From JAEUOS01 sp965279115 (lineage in GTDB: Bacteria > Pseudomonadota > Gammaproteobacteria > Burkholderiales > JAEUOS01): 64,000 bases of DNA. The notes below the pieces were generated by a model, which saw only the letters and a program-made list of their open reading frames with translations, did no database searches and had not been told where the DNA came from. How positions within the stretch are numbered: the first letter of the stretch is position 1; the number at the start of each line of letters is the position of its first letter. The position numbers were made by a program, and so were the translations under genes. Of this stretch, positions 8,347-17,284 are shown one piece after another. The stretch spans positions 434,001 to 498,000 of the forward strand of contig OZ257137.1 of NCBI GenBank assembly GCA_965279115.1, given 5' to 3'.

Positions 8347-9048
8347 ATGCCTTTGACCTCCGCAATAGCAGAGAAGACGCGGGAAGTCCGCGCACTCATG
8401 ACATCTGCATGCACAAAAGCGGGTCGTGCGCCCGATTCGGTGCGTCTTCTGGCGGTCAGCAAGACCTTTGGGGCCGACGCGGTTGCGGCCGCCCATGCCG
8501 CCGGCCTCACCGCCTTTGGCGAAAACTACGTTCAGGAAGGCGTCGAAAAGGCCGTTGAACTGGCCGGCCTTGGCCTGGAATGGCACTTCATCGGTCCGCT
8601 CCAAAGTAACAAAACGCGCCCCGTGGCGGAGCATTTCGCGTGGGTGCACAGCATCGACCGGCTCAAAATCGCCGAACGCCTTTCCGCCCAGCGGTCCGCC
8701 CACCTGCCCGACCTGCAGGTCTGCCTGCAGGTCAACATCAGCGGCGAAATCAGCAAAAGTGGCGTTGAATCGGCCGCCATCGCAGAACTGGCCATCGCGG
8801 TGGCCGCCCTGCCGCGCCTGAAACTGCGCGGCCTGATGACCATCCCGCAGCCGGCCGCAACCCTCGAAGCCCAGCGCGCGCCCTTCCGTGAACTGCGCCT
8901 GCTTCTCGAGCAACTCAACGCCCGCGGCCTCGGCTGCGACACCCTCTCGATGGGCATGTCGGCCGACCTCGAAGCCGCCATTCTCGAAGGCGCCACCATC
9001 GTGCGGGTCGGCACCGCCATCTTCGGAACCAGGACTAAACCCCAATGA
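8347..9048 (+). CDS. PLP homeostasis protein, YggS/PROSC family
   Basis: A 233-residue pyridoxal-phosphate carrier of the alanine-racemase N-terminal fold; it has no enzyme activity in studied members but buffers PLP levels. The PLP-binding lysine is in LLAVSKTFGAD (about residue 37). The phosphate-binding region near the C-terminus reads LSMGMSADLEAAILEGATIVRVGTAIFG, the family signature. ATG 8347 was chosen because it gives the family N-terminus; the frame is open upstream but covers the pilT start region. The stop overlaps the proC start by four bases (ATGA). A TATAAT box lies at 8260-8265, though no good -35 pairs with it. Confidence 0.93.
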   Translation: MPLTSAIAEKTREVRALMTSACTKAGRAPDSVRLLAVSKTFGADAVAAAHAAGLTAFGENYVQEGVEKAVELAGLGLEWHFIGPLQSNKTRPVAEHFAWVHSIDRLKIAERLSAQRSAHLPDLQVCLQVNISGEISKSGVESAAIAELAIAVAALPRLKLRGLMTIPQPAATLEAQRAPFRELRLLLEQLNARGLGCDTLSMGMSADLEAAILEGATIVRVGTAIFGTRTKPQ

Positions 9049-9857
9049 AAATCGCCTTCATCGGCGGTGGCAACATGGCCACCGCGCTCATCGGCGGCAT
9101 GAAAGCCAAGGGCTTCGATGCCGCCAACGTGACCGTGGTCGAGCCCTTCGAGGCGGGCCGCGAAAAGATCGCCCGTGAATTTGGCGTGACCGCGATCGCC
9201 GCGCCGGACGCCAGCCTCGCGGACGCGGCGCTGGTGGTCATGGCGGTCAAGCCGCAAAACATGCGCGAGGCCACCACGGCATTGGCTCCATTCATCCGCA
9301 ACCAGACGGTGCTTTCGATCGCCGCCGGTACGCGCCTGGCGGACCTGAAACGCTGGCTGGGCGGCCACTCGAAGCTGGTGCGCACCATGCCCAACACGCC
9401 GGCCCTGATCGGCCAGGGCATCACGGCGCTTTTTGCCGCGCCCGGCGTAGAGGTATCACGCCGCGCGGAAGCCGAAACCGTCCTCGCCGCCGTCGGCCAG
9501 ACCGTCTGGGTCGACAGCGAAGAATTGCTCGACCCGGTCACCGCGCTTTCAGGTAGCGGGCCGGCCTACGTGTTCTTTTTCCTCGAAGCCCTGCAGTCCG
9601 GTGGCGAAGCCTTGGGCCTGGAAGCCGAAACCGCCCGTCGCCTGGCCCTCCAAACCGTCGTCGGCGCCGCCCAGCTCGCCGCCAACTCGCCCGAAAGCTT
9701 CGCGACGCTGCGTGAACGCGTCACCTCCAAGGGTGGCACGACGTTCGCGGCGCTGGAAGTGATGCGCGCGCGGGACATCCCGGGGGCAATCGGTGCGGCG
9801 ATGCGGGCGGCGAGCGACCGGGGGCGTGAAATGGGGGAGACGCTGGGAAAGGATTGA
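9045..9857 (+). CDS. proC: Pyrroline-5-carboxylate reductase
   Basis: A 270-residue enzyme catalysing the last step of proline synthesis, the NAD(P)H-dependent reduction of pyrroline-5-carboxylate. The N-terminal Rossmann motif is IAFIGGGNMATALIGG and the C-terminal signature is VTSKGGTTFAALEVM. The mid-protein segments VRTMPNTPALIGQGITAL and ALSGSGPAYVFFFLEAL are also conserved. It overlaps yggS by four bases, implying translational coupling, and the two are a classic pair. Its 3' end converges with a Bug receptor gene only 20 bases away. Confidence 0.96.
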   Translation: MKIAFIGGGNMATALIGGMKAKGFDAANVTVVEPFEAGREKIAREFGVTAIAAPDASLADAALVVMAVKPQNMREATTALAPFIRNQTVLSIAAGTRLADLKRWLGGHSKLVRTMPNTPALIGQGITALFAAPGVEVSRRAEAETVLAAVGQTVWVDSEELLDPVTALSGSGPAYVFFFLEALQSGGEALGLEAETARRLALQTVVGAAQLAANSPESFATLRERVTSKGGTTFAALEVMRARDIPGAIGAAMRAASDRGREMGETLGKD

Positions 9858-9877
9858 GCCTGCCTTGGCGGCCCGTC

Positions 9878-10876
9878 CTAGTTCTTCTTGGTGTCGATGC
9901 CGGCGGCCTTGATGGCCGCGGTCCACTGAGGGCGCTCGGCGGCCATCATGCGATTGAAGTCTTGCGCCGGCAACACCATGGGATCGAAGCTCATTTCCCT
10001 CATGCGGCGCAAGAAAGTTGCGTCCTTGGCCAGCGCGAGGACCTCACGTTCGAGGAAATCCTGGGTTTCCCTGGGCGTTGCCGCGGGCATGAACACGCCG
10101 TACCAGTTGACGATGTCGAGGTTGGACAAGCCCGCCTCCGCGAGTGTGGGCACGTCGGCAAAGGCCTCGAGCCGGTTCGATTCCAGGGTGGCAAGAGCGC
10201 GCAGGCGCCCGGACTTCACGTGCTCCTTCACCGACTCGGCCGACTGCACCAGCATCTGCACCTCGCCGCCGAGCAGGCCCACCACCGCCGGCCCGCTGCC
10301 CTTGTAGGGAACGTGGGTCATCTGCATGCCCGCGTTGGCGCACACGATCTCGGCGATCAGGTGCAGGGTGTTGCCCAGGCCGGGCGACCCGAAGTTGAGC
10401 TTCTTCGGCTCCGCCCTGGCCAGCGCGACCAGTTCGCGCAGCGTGCTGGCCTTGACGTTGCTGTTGATCACCAGCACCGCCGGATTGCGCCCCACCAGAC
10501 CCGCAGTCGCCAGGTCGCGCCGTGCGTCGTAGGCCGGCCTGGGCTCGAAATTGTCGGCCACCGTGATCGGCGTGGGTGGCGAGAACAGCAGCGTGTGCCC
10601 GTCGGGCGCTGCGCGCACCACGCCCAGTGTGGCCACCTGGCCCGAGGCCCCGGCGATGTTCTCCACCACCACCTGGTAGCCGATGCGCTGCGACCAGATC
10701 GTAGCCACCAGGCGCGCCACATGATCGGGCCCGCCGCCCGGCGGCGACGGGACGACCAGCTTCACCGGCCGCGTCGGAAAGCGTGGTGCCTGCGCGAAGG
10801 CAGGCGCCGCGGCCAGCGCGAGCCCCGATCGCAGCACGCGCCGGCGTGCCTGGCACGGTGGCGTGTCAACGGCCAT
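9878..10876 (-). CDS. Bug (TctC-type) tripartite tricarboxylate transporter receptor
   Basis: A 332-residue periplasmic solute-binding protein. An arginine-rich, possibly Tat-type signal peptide (ARRRVLRSGLALAAAPAFA, about residues 10-28) precedes the mature domain beginning FPTRPVKLVVPSPPGGGPD, the Bug signature that binds carboxylate ligands. Further conserved blocks are VVVENIAGASG and SNLDIVNWYGVFMPAATP. Bug proteins normally feed a TctAB membrane pair or act as orphan sensors; no tctAB is in this window. It overlaps the DUF3500 gene by 11 bases and is the last gene of the operon starting at the FAD hydroxylase. Ligand unknown, probably an aromatic or carboxylic acid. Confidence 0.92.
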   Translation of the reverse strand: MAVDTPPCQARRRVLRSGLALAAAPAFAQAPRFPTRPVKLVVPSPPGGGPDHVARLVATIWSQRIGYQVVVENIAGASGQVATLGVVRAAPDGHTLLFSPPTPITVADNFEPRPAYDARRDLATAGLVGRNPAVLVINSNVKASTLRELVALARAEPKKLNFGSPGLGNTLHLIAEIVCANAGMQMTHVPYKGSGPAVVGLLGGEVQMLVQSAESVKEHVKSGRLRALATLESNRLEAFADVPTLAEAGLSNLDIVNWYGVFMPAATPRETQDFLEREVLALAKDATFLRRMREMSFDPMVLPAQDFNRMMAAERPQWTAAIKAAGIDTKKN

Positions 10877-12377
10877 GGTCTCCTCCCCGGCGCGAGCCGC
10901 GATTTTGCGCCTTGTCGTGCTTGTGCTCATGCTCATGCCGGTGGCCGTGGTCATGCCCATGATCGTGGGAATGGTCGTGGACATGCCCGTGATCGTGCGG
11001 GTGATCATGGTGATGCGAATGCCCGTGATCGTGGCCTTCCGCGTGCCCATGCGGATGCTCGTGGCCATGCGCGCGCGCCTGCGGGTGGCTGTGGCGATGA
11101 TGGATCTGCTCGCCCAGGATGCCGGGGCGCGCGCCTTCGTGATGGTCGCGCAGGTAGTGCTGGCGCAGCACATCGGCCCCGTAGTCGTTGCCGTTGGGCG
11201 TACGCACGATGGTATGAATGTGGAACTTGGCCGGATGCTCGTTGGTGAGGAACACGCCTGAATGATGGTCGAACTCGATCATCACCACCGGGCTCTGGAT
11301 GCGGTAGTAAAAGGTGTCTTCCTCGCCGGTGCCGCCGATCCAGCAAAAGCGCGTCGCGTCGAGATGGCGCTCGATCTCCTCGATCCGGGCGGTGCGGGGC
11401 CCCTCGGGCAGGGGCTCGACGTATGCATTGATGAGGTCCAGCAGGCGACGCCGCTGCGATGCTGAAAAGCCGCTCACCTCGAGGCCTTCGTAGGGAACGA
11501 TCCGGTTGTCCTGGAATGCCCCGCCCAGATGCAGCTGGTCGGCCGGGTGGCGGCGTCCCGCCGGCAAGTCGCCGCCCACGCACGATTGGTACACCACCGC
11601 GTGTCGGCGCTGCTCGGCCGACAACGCGCGCATCAATTCGAGCCCGCCATTCTCCTCGTCCTGGAACAGGCGCTTTCCGGCCCATGGTCCGGTATCGATA
11701 TAGTTGGGTTCGGCCCCCATGAAGGTGGGTGACAGCACCAACTGCCCGCGAACCACGAGGCAGTTGAGCGCCAGGTGGTGCCCCATCAGCTGCCATCCCC
11801 AGGCCGCCTCCGTCGACGGCATGCCGAAGAGCGTGAAGTTGTAACTCAATTCCCCGAGAACCTTCGTGTTTCCGGCGAGCTCGCCGAGAAAGTGGTTGAA
11901 ACGCATCACGTCGCGGGTCTTGTCGTAGCCGCGTGCGCTCAAGGACGCCCGAATCAGCGCGAGGATCGCCTGCAGCACTCCCTCCGACACCTCTTCGAGG
12001 CGCAGGCCGTGCTTGTAGGTGTACATCTCGGTGTTGTTCCAGCGGCGCCACTCGCGGGCGTCGATGGGCAGCATGAGCGCCTGTCGCAGCTCGGGCGACA
12101 GGGTGTCGATGAGCGCGCCGGCCGCGCGCGCCATCGCCTCGGAGGGCGCGCCATTGGGAGCAAGCGTGAAGAGCCCTTGCAGGGGATGGCCATCGGTGGT
12201 CACCCCGACATACGGCTCGTGGTACAGCTTGTCCCAGGGGACGAACAGCAGGTCGCGCGGACGCGGGTTGACCAGCCCCGCGGCACCATGTGCATGGGCA
12301 TCACGGCCCTGCAGCGCGGCTACCCTGGGATACGCCAGGGTCGGCACAAACGGCCGGAAATCACGGGTGTTTGCCAT
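10866..12377 (-). CDS. DUF3500 protein with an extreme histidine-rich C-terminal tail
   Basis: A 503-residue protein. Residues of about 1-420 match the DUF3500 family (for example YNFTLFGMPSTEAAWGWQL, LMGHHLALNCLVV and FMGAEPNYID, then FKFHIHTIVR-like strands near the end of the domain). From about residue 425 to the C-terminus lies a tail with roughly 30 histidines in about 80 residues, in HG, HD and HE dipeptides, like the metal-storing tails of HypB, SlyD or ZIP/CDF transporters. No signal peptide is seen. ATG 12377 has a strong GGAGGAG ribosome site. The domain function is unknown; the tail predicts binding of nickel, zinc, copper or cobalt. It is flanked by two Bug receptor genes. Confidence 0.88.
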   Translation of the reverse strand: MANTRDFRPFVPTLAYPRVAALQGRDAHAHGAAGLVNPRPRDLLFVPWDKLYHEPYVGVTTDGHPLQGLFTLAPNGAPSEAMARAAGALIDTLSPELRQALMLPIDAREWRRWNNTEMYTYKHGLRLEEVSEGVLQAILALIRASLSARGYDKTRDVMRFNHFLGELAGNTKVLGELSYNFTLFGMPSTEAAWGWQLMGHHLALNCLVVRGQLVLSPTFMGAEPNYIDTGPWAGKRLFQDEENGGLELMRALSAEQRRHAVVYQSCVGGDLPAGRRHPADQLHLGGAFQDNRIVPYEGLEVSGFSASQRRRLLDLINAYVEPLPEGPRTARIEEIERHLDATRFCWIGGTGEEDTFYYRIQSPVVMIEFDHHSGVFLTNEHPAKFHIHTIVRTPNGNDYGADVLRQHYLRDHHEGARPGILGEQIHHRHSHPQARAHGHEHPHGHAEGHDHGHSHHHDHPHDHGHVHDHSHDHGHDHGHRHEHEHKHDKAQNRGSRRGGDHGR

Positions 12378-12412
12378 GCTGCTCCTCCGCTGATCCTGCT
12401 GACCTGGGCACC

Positions 12413-13402
12413 TTACTCGAGTTTCACGCCGGTCTGCTTGATCACCGCGCCCCATTTGGCACGCTCGGCATCAAGAAAGGCCGAGTATTCCGCGGGCGTG
12501 CTGCCGACCGATTCACTCACCGTTTCGCGCCGCTGCGCGATGATCTCCGGCACCTTGGCTACCTGCGCGATGGCGGCGCTGACGCGGTTGACAATGGCCT
12601 GCGGCGTGCCGGCCGGCGCCAGGAGGCCGATCCACACCAGCGGATCATAGGTCGCGAGTCCGGCCTCGCCAAAGGTCGGCACATCGGGAAATGTCGGGTG
12701 CCGCGCCTTGCCGGAAATGGCGAGCACGCGCAGCCGGCCGGCGCGCACGTTGCCCATCACCGGGGCGAGCGCCTCGTAGATCGCGGAGATCTGCCCGGAC
12801 AGCAGGTCGTTGAACGGCGTCGAGGTGTTGTAGTGGATGAACTTGAACTCGGCCCCGGTCACCATCCCGAACCAGGCGCCGGCGAGGTGCGTGGCCGTAC
12901 CTACCCCGAGCGTACCGGCATTCGAGTAGGCCGCATTGGACTTTACGAGTGCGACGTAAGCAGCCACGTTCTGCGCCGGTACGGCCGCATTGACTGTCAG
13001 CGCATAGGCGGTGGTCGAGATCAGGCTGATCGGAATCAGGTCGCGCTTGGCATCGTAGGGCAGGTTCGAATACAGGATTGGGCCGGTGACAAGCGCCGTC
13101 GGCGATCCGACCAGGAAGGTGTAGCCGTCAGGCGCGGACTTGACTACCGCCTCGGTGGCGATGCGCCCGGCTGCACCCGGGCGATTGTCGATGACCACCG
13201 TCTGCCCTAGCAGTTGTCCCAGGCGTGGTGCCATCTGCCGCACATCGACATCCGGCCCCGATCCCGGCGGGGTCGGCACGATGAAGCGGATCGGCTTGTT
13301 CGGATAGTCCTGCGCGACCGCTGATGTCATCAGGCCGACCGCAAGAGCCACCAGCGCCATGCCCGCCAATCGCCTGCCTGTGCTGCGTGTGAAGGTTTTC
13401 AT
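12413..13402 (-). CDS. Bug (TctC-type) tripartite tricarboxylate transporter receptor
   Basis: A 329-residue periplasmic binding protein. The signal peptide is MALVALAVGLMTSAVAQ (about residues 15-31, after MKTFTRSTGRRLAG). The mature domain begins YPNKPIRFIVPTPPGSGPD and continues with VVIDNRPGAAGRIATEAV, the classic Bug ligand-binding blocks. It lies 35 bases upstream of the DUF3500 gene and 58 bases downstream of the FAD hydroxylase gene, all on the minus strand. It differs clearly from the other Bug receptor in the same operon, so the two probably bind different or related ligands. Confidence 0.92.
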   Translation of the reverse strand: MKTFTRSTGRRLAGMALVALAVGLMTSAVAQDYPNKPIRFIVPTPPGSGPDVDVRQMAPRLGQLLGQTVVIDNRPGAAGRIATEAVVKSAPDGYTFLVGSPTALVTGPILYSNLPYDAKRDLIPISLISTTAYALTVNAAVPAQNVAAYVALVKSNAAYSNAGTLGVGTATHLAGAWFGMVTGAEFKFIHYNTSTPFNDLLSGQISAIYEALAPVMGNVRAGRLRVLAISGKARHPTFPDVPTFGEAGLATYDPLVWIGLLAPAGTPQAIVNRVSAAIAQVAKVPEIIAQRRETVSESVGSTPAEYSAFLDAERAKWGAVIKQTGVKLE

Positions 13403-13460
13403 GTTTGTCTCCCGAGTTTTGGTTGATTCGTAAGGTCCACCAAGCCGCGCTGCCCTTGCC

Positions 13461-15071
13461 TCAGTGCACCCGGACAACGTTGCCCGGGCGCGCCTTCCAT
13501 TCGTGCAACAACCGATGCGCGCCGGCGGGCGCAGCGAAGCCACCGAACACGTAGTGATCCGGCCGCACCAGCGCACCGATGCAACCGGCCGCCTCCAGCC
13601 ACGTGCGCAGCAGCCTGTCCTTCTCCTCTACCAGGAGGACACCACCCGCCTCGTGCGTGCTGGGTCCGACGAGAATCGCCTGTACGGCTTGGCTTGCTGC
13701 CAGTTCCGCAATCGCACGAAGATCGGCTTCGGACGCCGCCGAAGAAAGCACCAGCCGCCATTCGGGTCCGGTCACATCATCCAGCATCACAGCACTGCCA
13801 CTGGCATCACGCACGACCGGCTGCGGAAACACCTTGCCCGCCAGGGGCGCCTCTGCTGACACCAGGCCCGCCGCGAGGCCGGGGATGAGTTCCTGGCGAT
13901 ACAAGAGGCGCGGCGCACCGCCACCTTCGGCCAGCATGCGCGCGTCGCGTGCTTGCGCAAGCCCGGGATCACGTTCCGAAATGATGCGCCCGAACTCCTT
14001 GGCCCGCCGCGTGGTCTCGACCACATGCGGTCGACGCTCCTCGGTGTAGGTATCGAGCAATCGCGCATCCGCACCGCGACGCAGCACCCGCTCGAGCTTC
14101 CATGCAAGGTTGCCGACGTCGCGCAGCCCCTGACACATGCCCTGTCCCAGAAAGGGCGGCGTCATGTGCGCGCTGTCGCCAGCCAGCAGCACCCGGCCGC
14201 GCCGCCAGTCGCGTGCCACCAGCGCATGAAACTCATAGGCGGCAGCGCGCCAGATGCGCGCCTGCCCGGGCTTGAGCCAGCGCGACAGCAGGCGCCACAG
14301 CCGCTCCTCCCCCACCTCACCGCTGGCAGCCTCACCGGGCAGGGTCATGAACTCCCAGCGCCGGTGGTTGCCGGGACAGGTGATGAAGGTGCTTGGCCGT
14401 TCCGGCTGGCAATACTGCACGTTGGTGGCAGGCAGTTGCGCCAGGAACTCGTCCCCGACCATCACGTCGACGACGATCCATGGTTCGTCGTAGTCGAAGC
14501 TTTCGAGTTCGATGCCGAGCCTGCGGCGCACCTGACTGGACGCACCGTCACAGGCGACCACATAGGCGGCGCTGCAGGAGGATGCCAGCCCATCATCGGC
14601 ACGCAGTTCGAGCCTGACGATGCCGCCTTCGTCATTCAAGCCTGCCAGTTCGCAGCCGAGCGCCACGTCCACGCACGGAAATCCGGCCACTGCCGCACGC
14701 AGCACTGCCTCGATACCCGGCTGGTCGCAGGTGTAGTTGGGCTCCCAGGTCAGGGGATAGGGTGGCGGAATGCGACGTACCCGCTGGATCAGCCGCCCGC
14801 CGACACCGAAATACTCCGCGTCCCGAAATGGCGCGATATGCGGCGCCAATGCCTCGGCCGCGCCGATGCGCTGGAAGATGCGCATCGCGTCATGGTCGAA
14901 CCCCACTGCGCGCGGCTGTGCGAAGACTTCGCGCGATTTCTCGATGACGGCTACCGTGAGCCCGTAACGCCCCAGCAGCCCCGCCAGCGTGACGCCGACC
15001 GGTCCGTAGCCGATGACAGCGACGTCATAATGCTTGCCGTTCGGTATCGACGAAATTGCTGCGGCGCACAT
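13461..15071 (-). CDS. FAD-dependent aromatic hydroxylase, MhpA-like
   Basis: A 536-residue class A flavoprotein monooxygenase. The N-terminal FAD motif is DVAVIGYGPVGVTLAGLLGR (about 16-35). The second FAD motif is VLLAGDSAHMTPPFLGQG with GLRDVGNLAWKLERVL following, and the DG motif appears as YVVACDGASSQVRRRLG. Length and motif spacing resemble 3-(3-hydroxyphenyl)propionate 2-hydroxylase (MhpA), which hydroxylates a phenolic ring with NADH and oxygen; exact substrate is not proven. ATG 15071 gives the family N-terminus; the frame continues open upstream, but that part overlaps the divergent LysR gene. It leads a four-gene minus-strand operon with two Bug receptors and the DUF3500 protein. 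Confidence 0.86.
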   Translation of the reverse strand: MCAAAISSIPNGKHYDVAVIGYGPVGVTLAGLLGRYGLTVAVIEKSREVFAQPRAVGFDHDAMRIFQRIGAAEALAPHIAPFRDAEYFGVGGRLIQRVRRIPPPYPLTWEPNYTCDQPGIEAVLRAAVAGFPCVDVALGCELAGLNDEGGIVRLELRADDGLASSCSAAYVVACDGASSQVRRRLGIELESFDYDEPWIVVDVMVGDEFLAQLPATNVQYCQPERPSTFITCPGNHRRWEFMTLPGEAASGEVGEERLWRLLSRWLKPGQARIWRAAAYEFHALVARDWRRGRVLLAGDSAHMTPPFLGQGMCQGLRDVGNLAWKLERVLRRGADARLLDTYTEERRPHVVETTRRAKEFGRIISERDPGLAQARDARMLAEGGGAPRLLYRQELIPGLAAGLVSAEAPLAGKVFPQPVVRDASGSAVMLDDVTGPEWRLVLSSAASEADLRAIAELAASQAVQAILVGPSTHEAGGVLLVEEKDRLLRTWLEAAGCIGALVRPDHYVFGGFAAPAGAHRLLHEWKARPGNVVRVH

Positions 15072-15204
15072 TGCGAATCCATCCCCAGTCTTCCGCGCGG
15101 GCGAACTCGTCCGCGCACCTGCCACATGGCGCGGCAAGATTAGCCAGCACGCGTTTGCACGTCCAATGAAAGATATTGCGCCCCGCGTTGCAAGGAATTG
15201 AACA

Positions 15205-16122
15205 ATGACCAAACGCCCGCACAAACTCTCGCTCGACAACCTGCGCGTGCTCGACGCCATCGAGCGACACGGCTCGTTCGCAGCCGCCGCGCAGGAACTT
15301 TGCGTGGTGACCTCCTCGGTCACCCATGTCATCCGCAACATCGAGCAGAACCTCGGACTCACGCTGTTCGACCGCTCCGGCCGCAGCGCGCGCTTCACCA
15401 CCGACGGCAGGCTGCTGCTGGAAAAGGGCCGGCGCCTCCTGCAACGCGCCGCAGAATTCGATGAAGAGGTGCAACTGCTGGCTACCGGCTGGGAAACCTC
15501 GCTCACCCTGGCGCTCGACCAGCCCATCCGCATGGACGCACTGGTGCCGCTGTTCGAATCCTTCTGCGCGGAGGCCACCGGCACGTCGCTGCATGTCAAG
15601 CGCGAGGCGGTGGCGGGCACCTGGGATTCCCTGCTCTCCGGCCGTGCCGATCTTGCGGTGGGGGCGCCGGCGGGCGGCCCGCCGGGCGGCGGCTACGAAA
15701 CCCTGCCGCTGTATCGAATCAAGTTCGTCTTCGCGGTGGCACCCGGCCACCCGCTGGCCCTGTTGAAGGGCCTGATACCGAGCAGCGAAATCGCCCGCCA
15801 CCGCTCGGTGATCGTCGCCGACACCACGCGCCAGTTGCCGCGCCTGCCGCGCAGCCTGCTCGACAGTCGCAACTGCCTCTCCGTGCCGGATGCCGAGACC
15901 AAGCTGGGCGCCATCCTCGCCGGCATCGGCTGCGGCTTCCTGCCCCACAAGATGGCCCAGCCGCATCTGAAGGCCGGACGATTGGTCGCATTGAAGTCGG
16001 AAACGCCGCCGCCGCCGACCCAGGCCATGCTGGCATGGCGCGCCGGCGAAAACGGCCGGGCGCTGCAGTGGTGGATCAAGGCACTCACCCGGCCGGGACT
16101 GGCCGAGAAGTTGTTTTACTGA
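15205..16122 (+). CDS. LysR-family transcriptional regulator
   Basis: A 305-residue LysR regulator. The winged helix-turn-helix is at about residues 9-65 (LRVLDAIERHGSFAAAAQEL, then SSVTHVIRNIEQNLGLTLFD), followed by a type-2 periplasmic-binding-like effector domain. It is divergent from the FAD hydroxylase operon across a 133-base gap, the standard layout for a LysR protein controlling its neighbour, and probably responds to an aromatic acid. The 3' end converges with the alcohol dehydrogenase gene 8 bases away. Confidence 0.93.
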   Translation: MTKRPHKLSLDNLRVLDAIERHGSFAAAAQELCVVTSSVTHVIRNIEQNLGLTLFDRSGRSARFTTDGRLLLEKGRRLLQRAAEFDEEVQLLATGWETSLTLALDQPIRMDALVPLFESFCAEATGTSLHVKREAVAGTWDSLLSGRADLAVGAPAGGPPGGGYETLPLYRIKFVFAVAPGHPLALLKGLIPSSEIARHRSVIVADTTRQLPRLPRSLLDSRNCLSVPDAETKLGAILAGIGCGFLPHKMAQPHLKAGRLVALKSETPPPPTQAMLAWRAGENGRALQWWIKALTRPGLAEKLFY

Positions 16123-16130
16123 GGCCAAAC

Positions 16131-17240
16131 CTACAGAGTGATCACCGGCTTGATTTCCTGCATGCTTTTCATGCGTTCGAGGGCAAGGTTCACGTCATCG
16201 AGCTTGTAGCGCCCCGTGATCATTTTCGCGAACGGGAAGTCGTCCAGGTGTGTGGAGATGAAATCGAGCGCCAGCGAATAGCTGCGGGCGTCGCCGGAAA
16301 ACGAGCCGATCACGTTGAGGTTTTTCTTGACGATGAGCGACGGCTGAAACTCGGTCTTGCCCTCACCTAGTTGTCCCACGATCAGGTAGCGCGCCCCCTT
16401 GCGGCACAACTGCAGGCCCTCGACGAATGCCGCCGGCACCCCGGTGAATTCCAGCACGATATCCGCGCCCCGGCCGCCGGTGTGTTCCTGCACCAGCGCA
16501 AGCCGCTCTTCCGGAGTCGTCGAGTCGATGGAGATGCACATGTCGGCGCCAAACTCGCGCGCCAGGTCCAGTCGCGCCTGCGGCGCACCGATCACGATCA
16601 CCTTGCGCGCACCGCGCACCCTGGCGTTGGCCGTCGCCAGCAAGCCCAGCGGGCCTGCTCCCTGGATCACCACCGTCTCGGACGGTTCGATCTGCCCGAG
16701 TTGCGACATCGCGTTCATCACCGAGCGCAGGGCGCAACTCGACAGGCTGGCCAGTTCGTCCGGCACGTTGTCCGGCACCTTCAGGCGCCCGGCCTGCGGC
16801 AGCACATAGCCGTATTCCGAGAAACCACCCAGCAGGTATGGCGCCTCCTCCATGTTTTCGTACATGTAGGCGCGACGGTTGACGCACAGCGTCGGCTTGC
16901 GCGCCGTGGTGCAGTAGAAGCAGGTGCCGCAGGCGGTGTGCGTGTAGAGCACGCGGTCGCCCACACGCAGCGCATTGCCCACCGAATCCTGGTCCGCGCC
17001 CTGTCCCAGCCGCAACACCCGTCCGACCATCTCGTGGCCGATGATGACCGGCAGGTTCACCTTGAGCGCCAGCGAGCCCTGCCACAGGTGCACATCGGTC
17101 CCGCAGATCGAACAGGCCTCGATCTTCACCAGCGCCGCGCCATCTTCCACGTCGGTTGGTATCGGCACGTTTTCTATCGCAAGCGGCGCCTTGAACTGGC
17201 GCAGCACGGCCGCGCGTGAAAATTCCGGAATGGCTGTCAT
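16131..17240 (-). CDS. Zinc-dependent medium-chain alcohol dehydrogenase
   Basis: A 369-residue NAD(P)-dependent dehydrogenase. Catalytic zinc ligands are the Cys in CSICGTDVHLW and the His-Glu of VIIGHEMVGRV. The structural-zinc lobe carries four cysteines in CGTCFYCTTARKPTLC. The cofactor-binding glycine motif is VIQGAGPLGLLATANA. It would oxidise an alcohol or reduce an aldehyde; no specific substrate can be assigned. Its start lies 44 bases beyond the ubiA stop on the same strand, so it may be read through from the ridA-recG-ubiA set, though the functions are not clearly linked. Confidence 0.92.
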   Translation of the reverse strand: MTAIPEFSRAAVLRQFKAPLAIENVPIPTDVEDGAALVKIEACSICGTDVHLWQGSLALKVNLPVIIGHEMVGRVLRLGQGADQDSVGNALRVGDRVLYTHTACGTCFYCTTARKPTLCVNRRAYMYENMEEAPYLLGGFSEYGYVLPQAGRLKVPDNVPDELASLSSCALRSVMNAMSQLGQIEPSETVVIQGAGPLGLLATANARVRGARKVIVIGAPQARLDLAREFGADMCISIDSTTPEERLALVQEHTGGRGADIVLEFTGVPAAFVEGLQLCRKGARYLIVGQLGEGKTEFQPSLIVKKNLNVIGSFSGDARSYSLALDFISTHLDDFPFAKMITGRYKLDDVNLALERMKSMQEIKPVITL

Positions 17241-17284
17241 ATCGACCTTGCGATTGGAGTTGAGGCGCTATCTCTCGTGATGCG

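Noticed and set aside
9854..11248. A 464-codon plus-strand open frame opposite the Bug and DUF3500 genes
   Set aside because: It is antisense to a recognised Bug receptor and includes the complement of the histidine repeats; no independent evidence.
15072..15620. N-terminal extension of the FAD hydroxylase by 183 codons
   Set aside because: The extension overlaps the divergent LysR gene, and the FAD motif starts only after ATG 15071.
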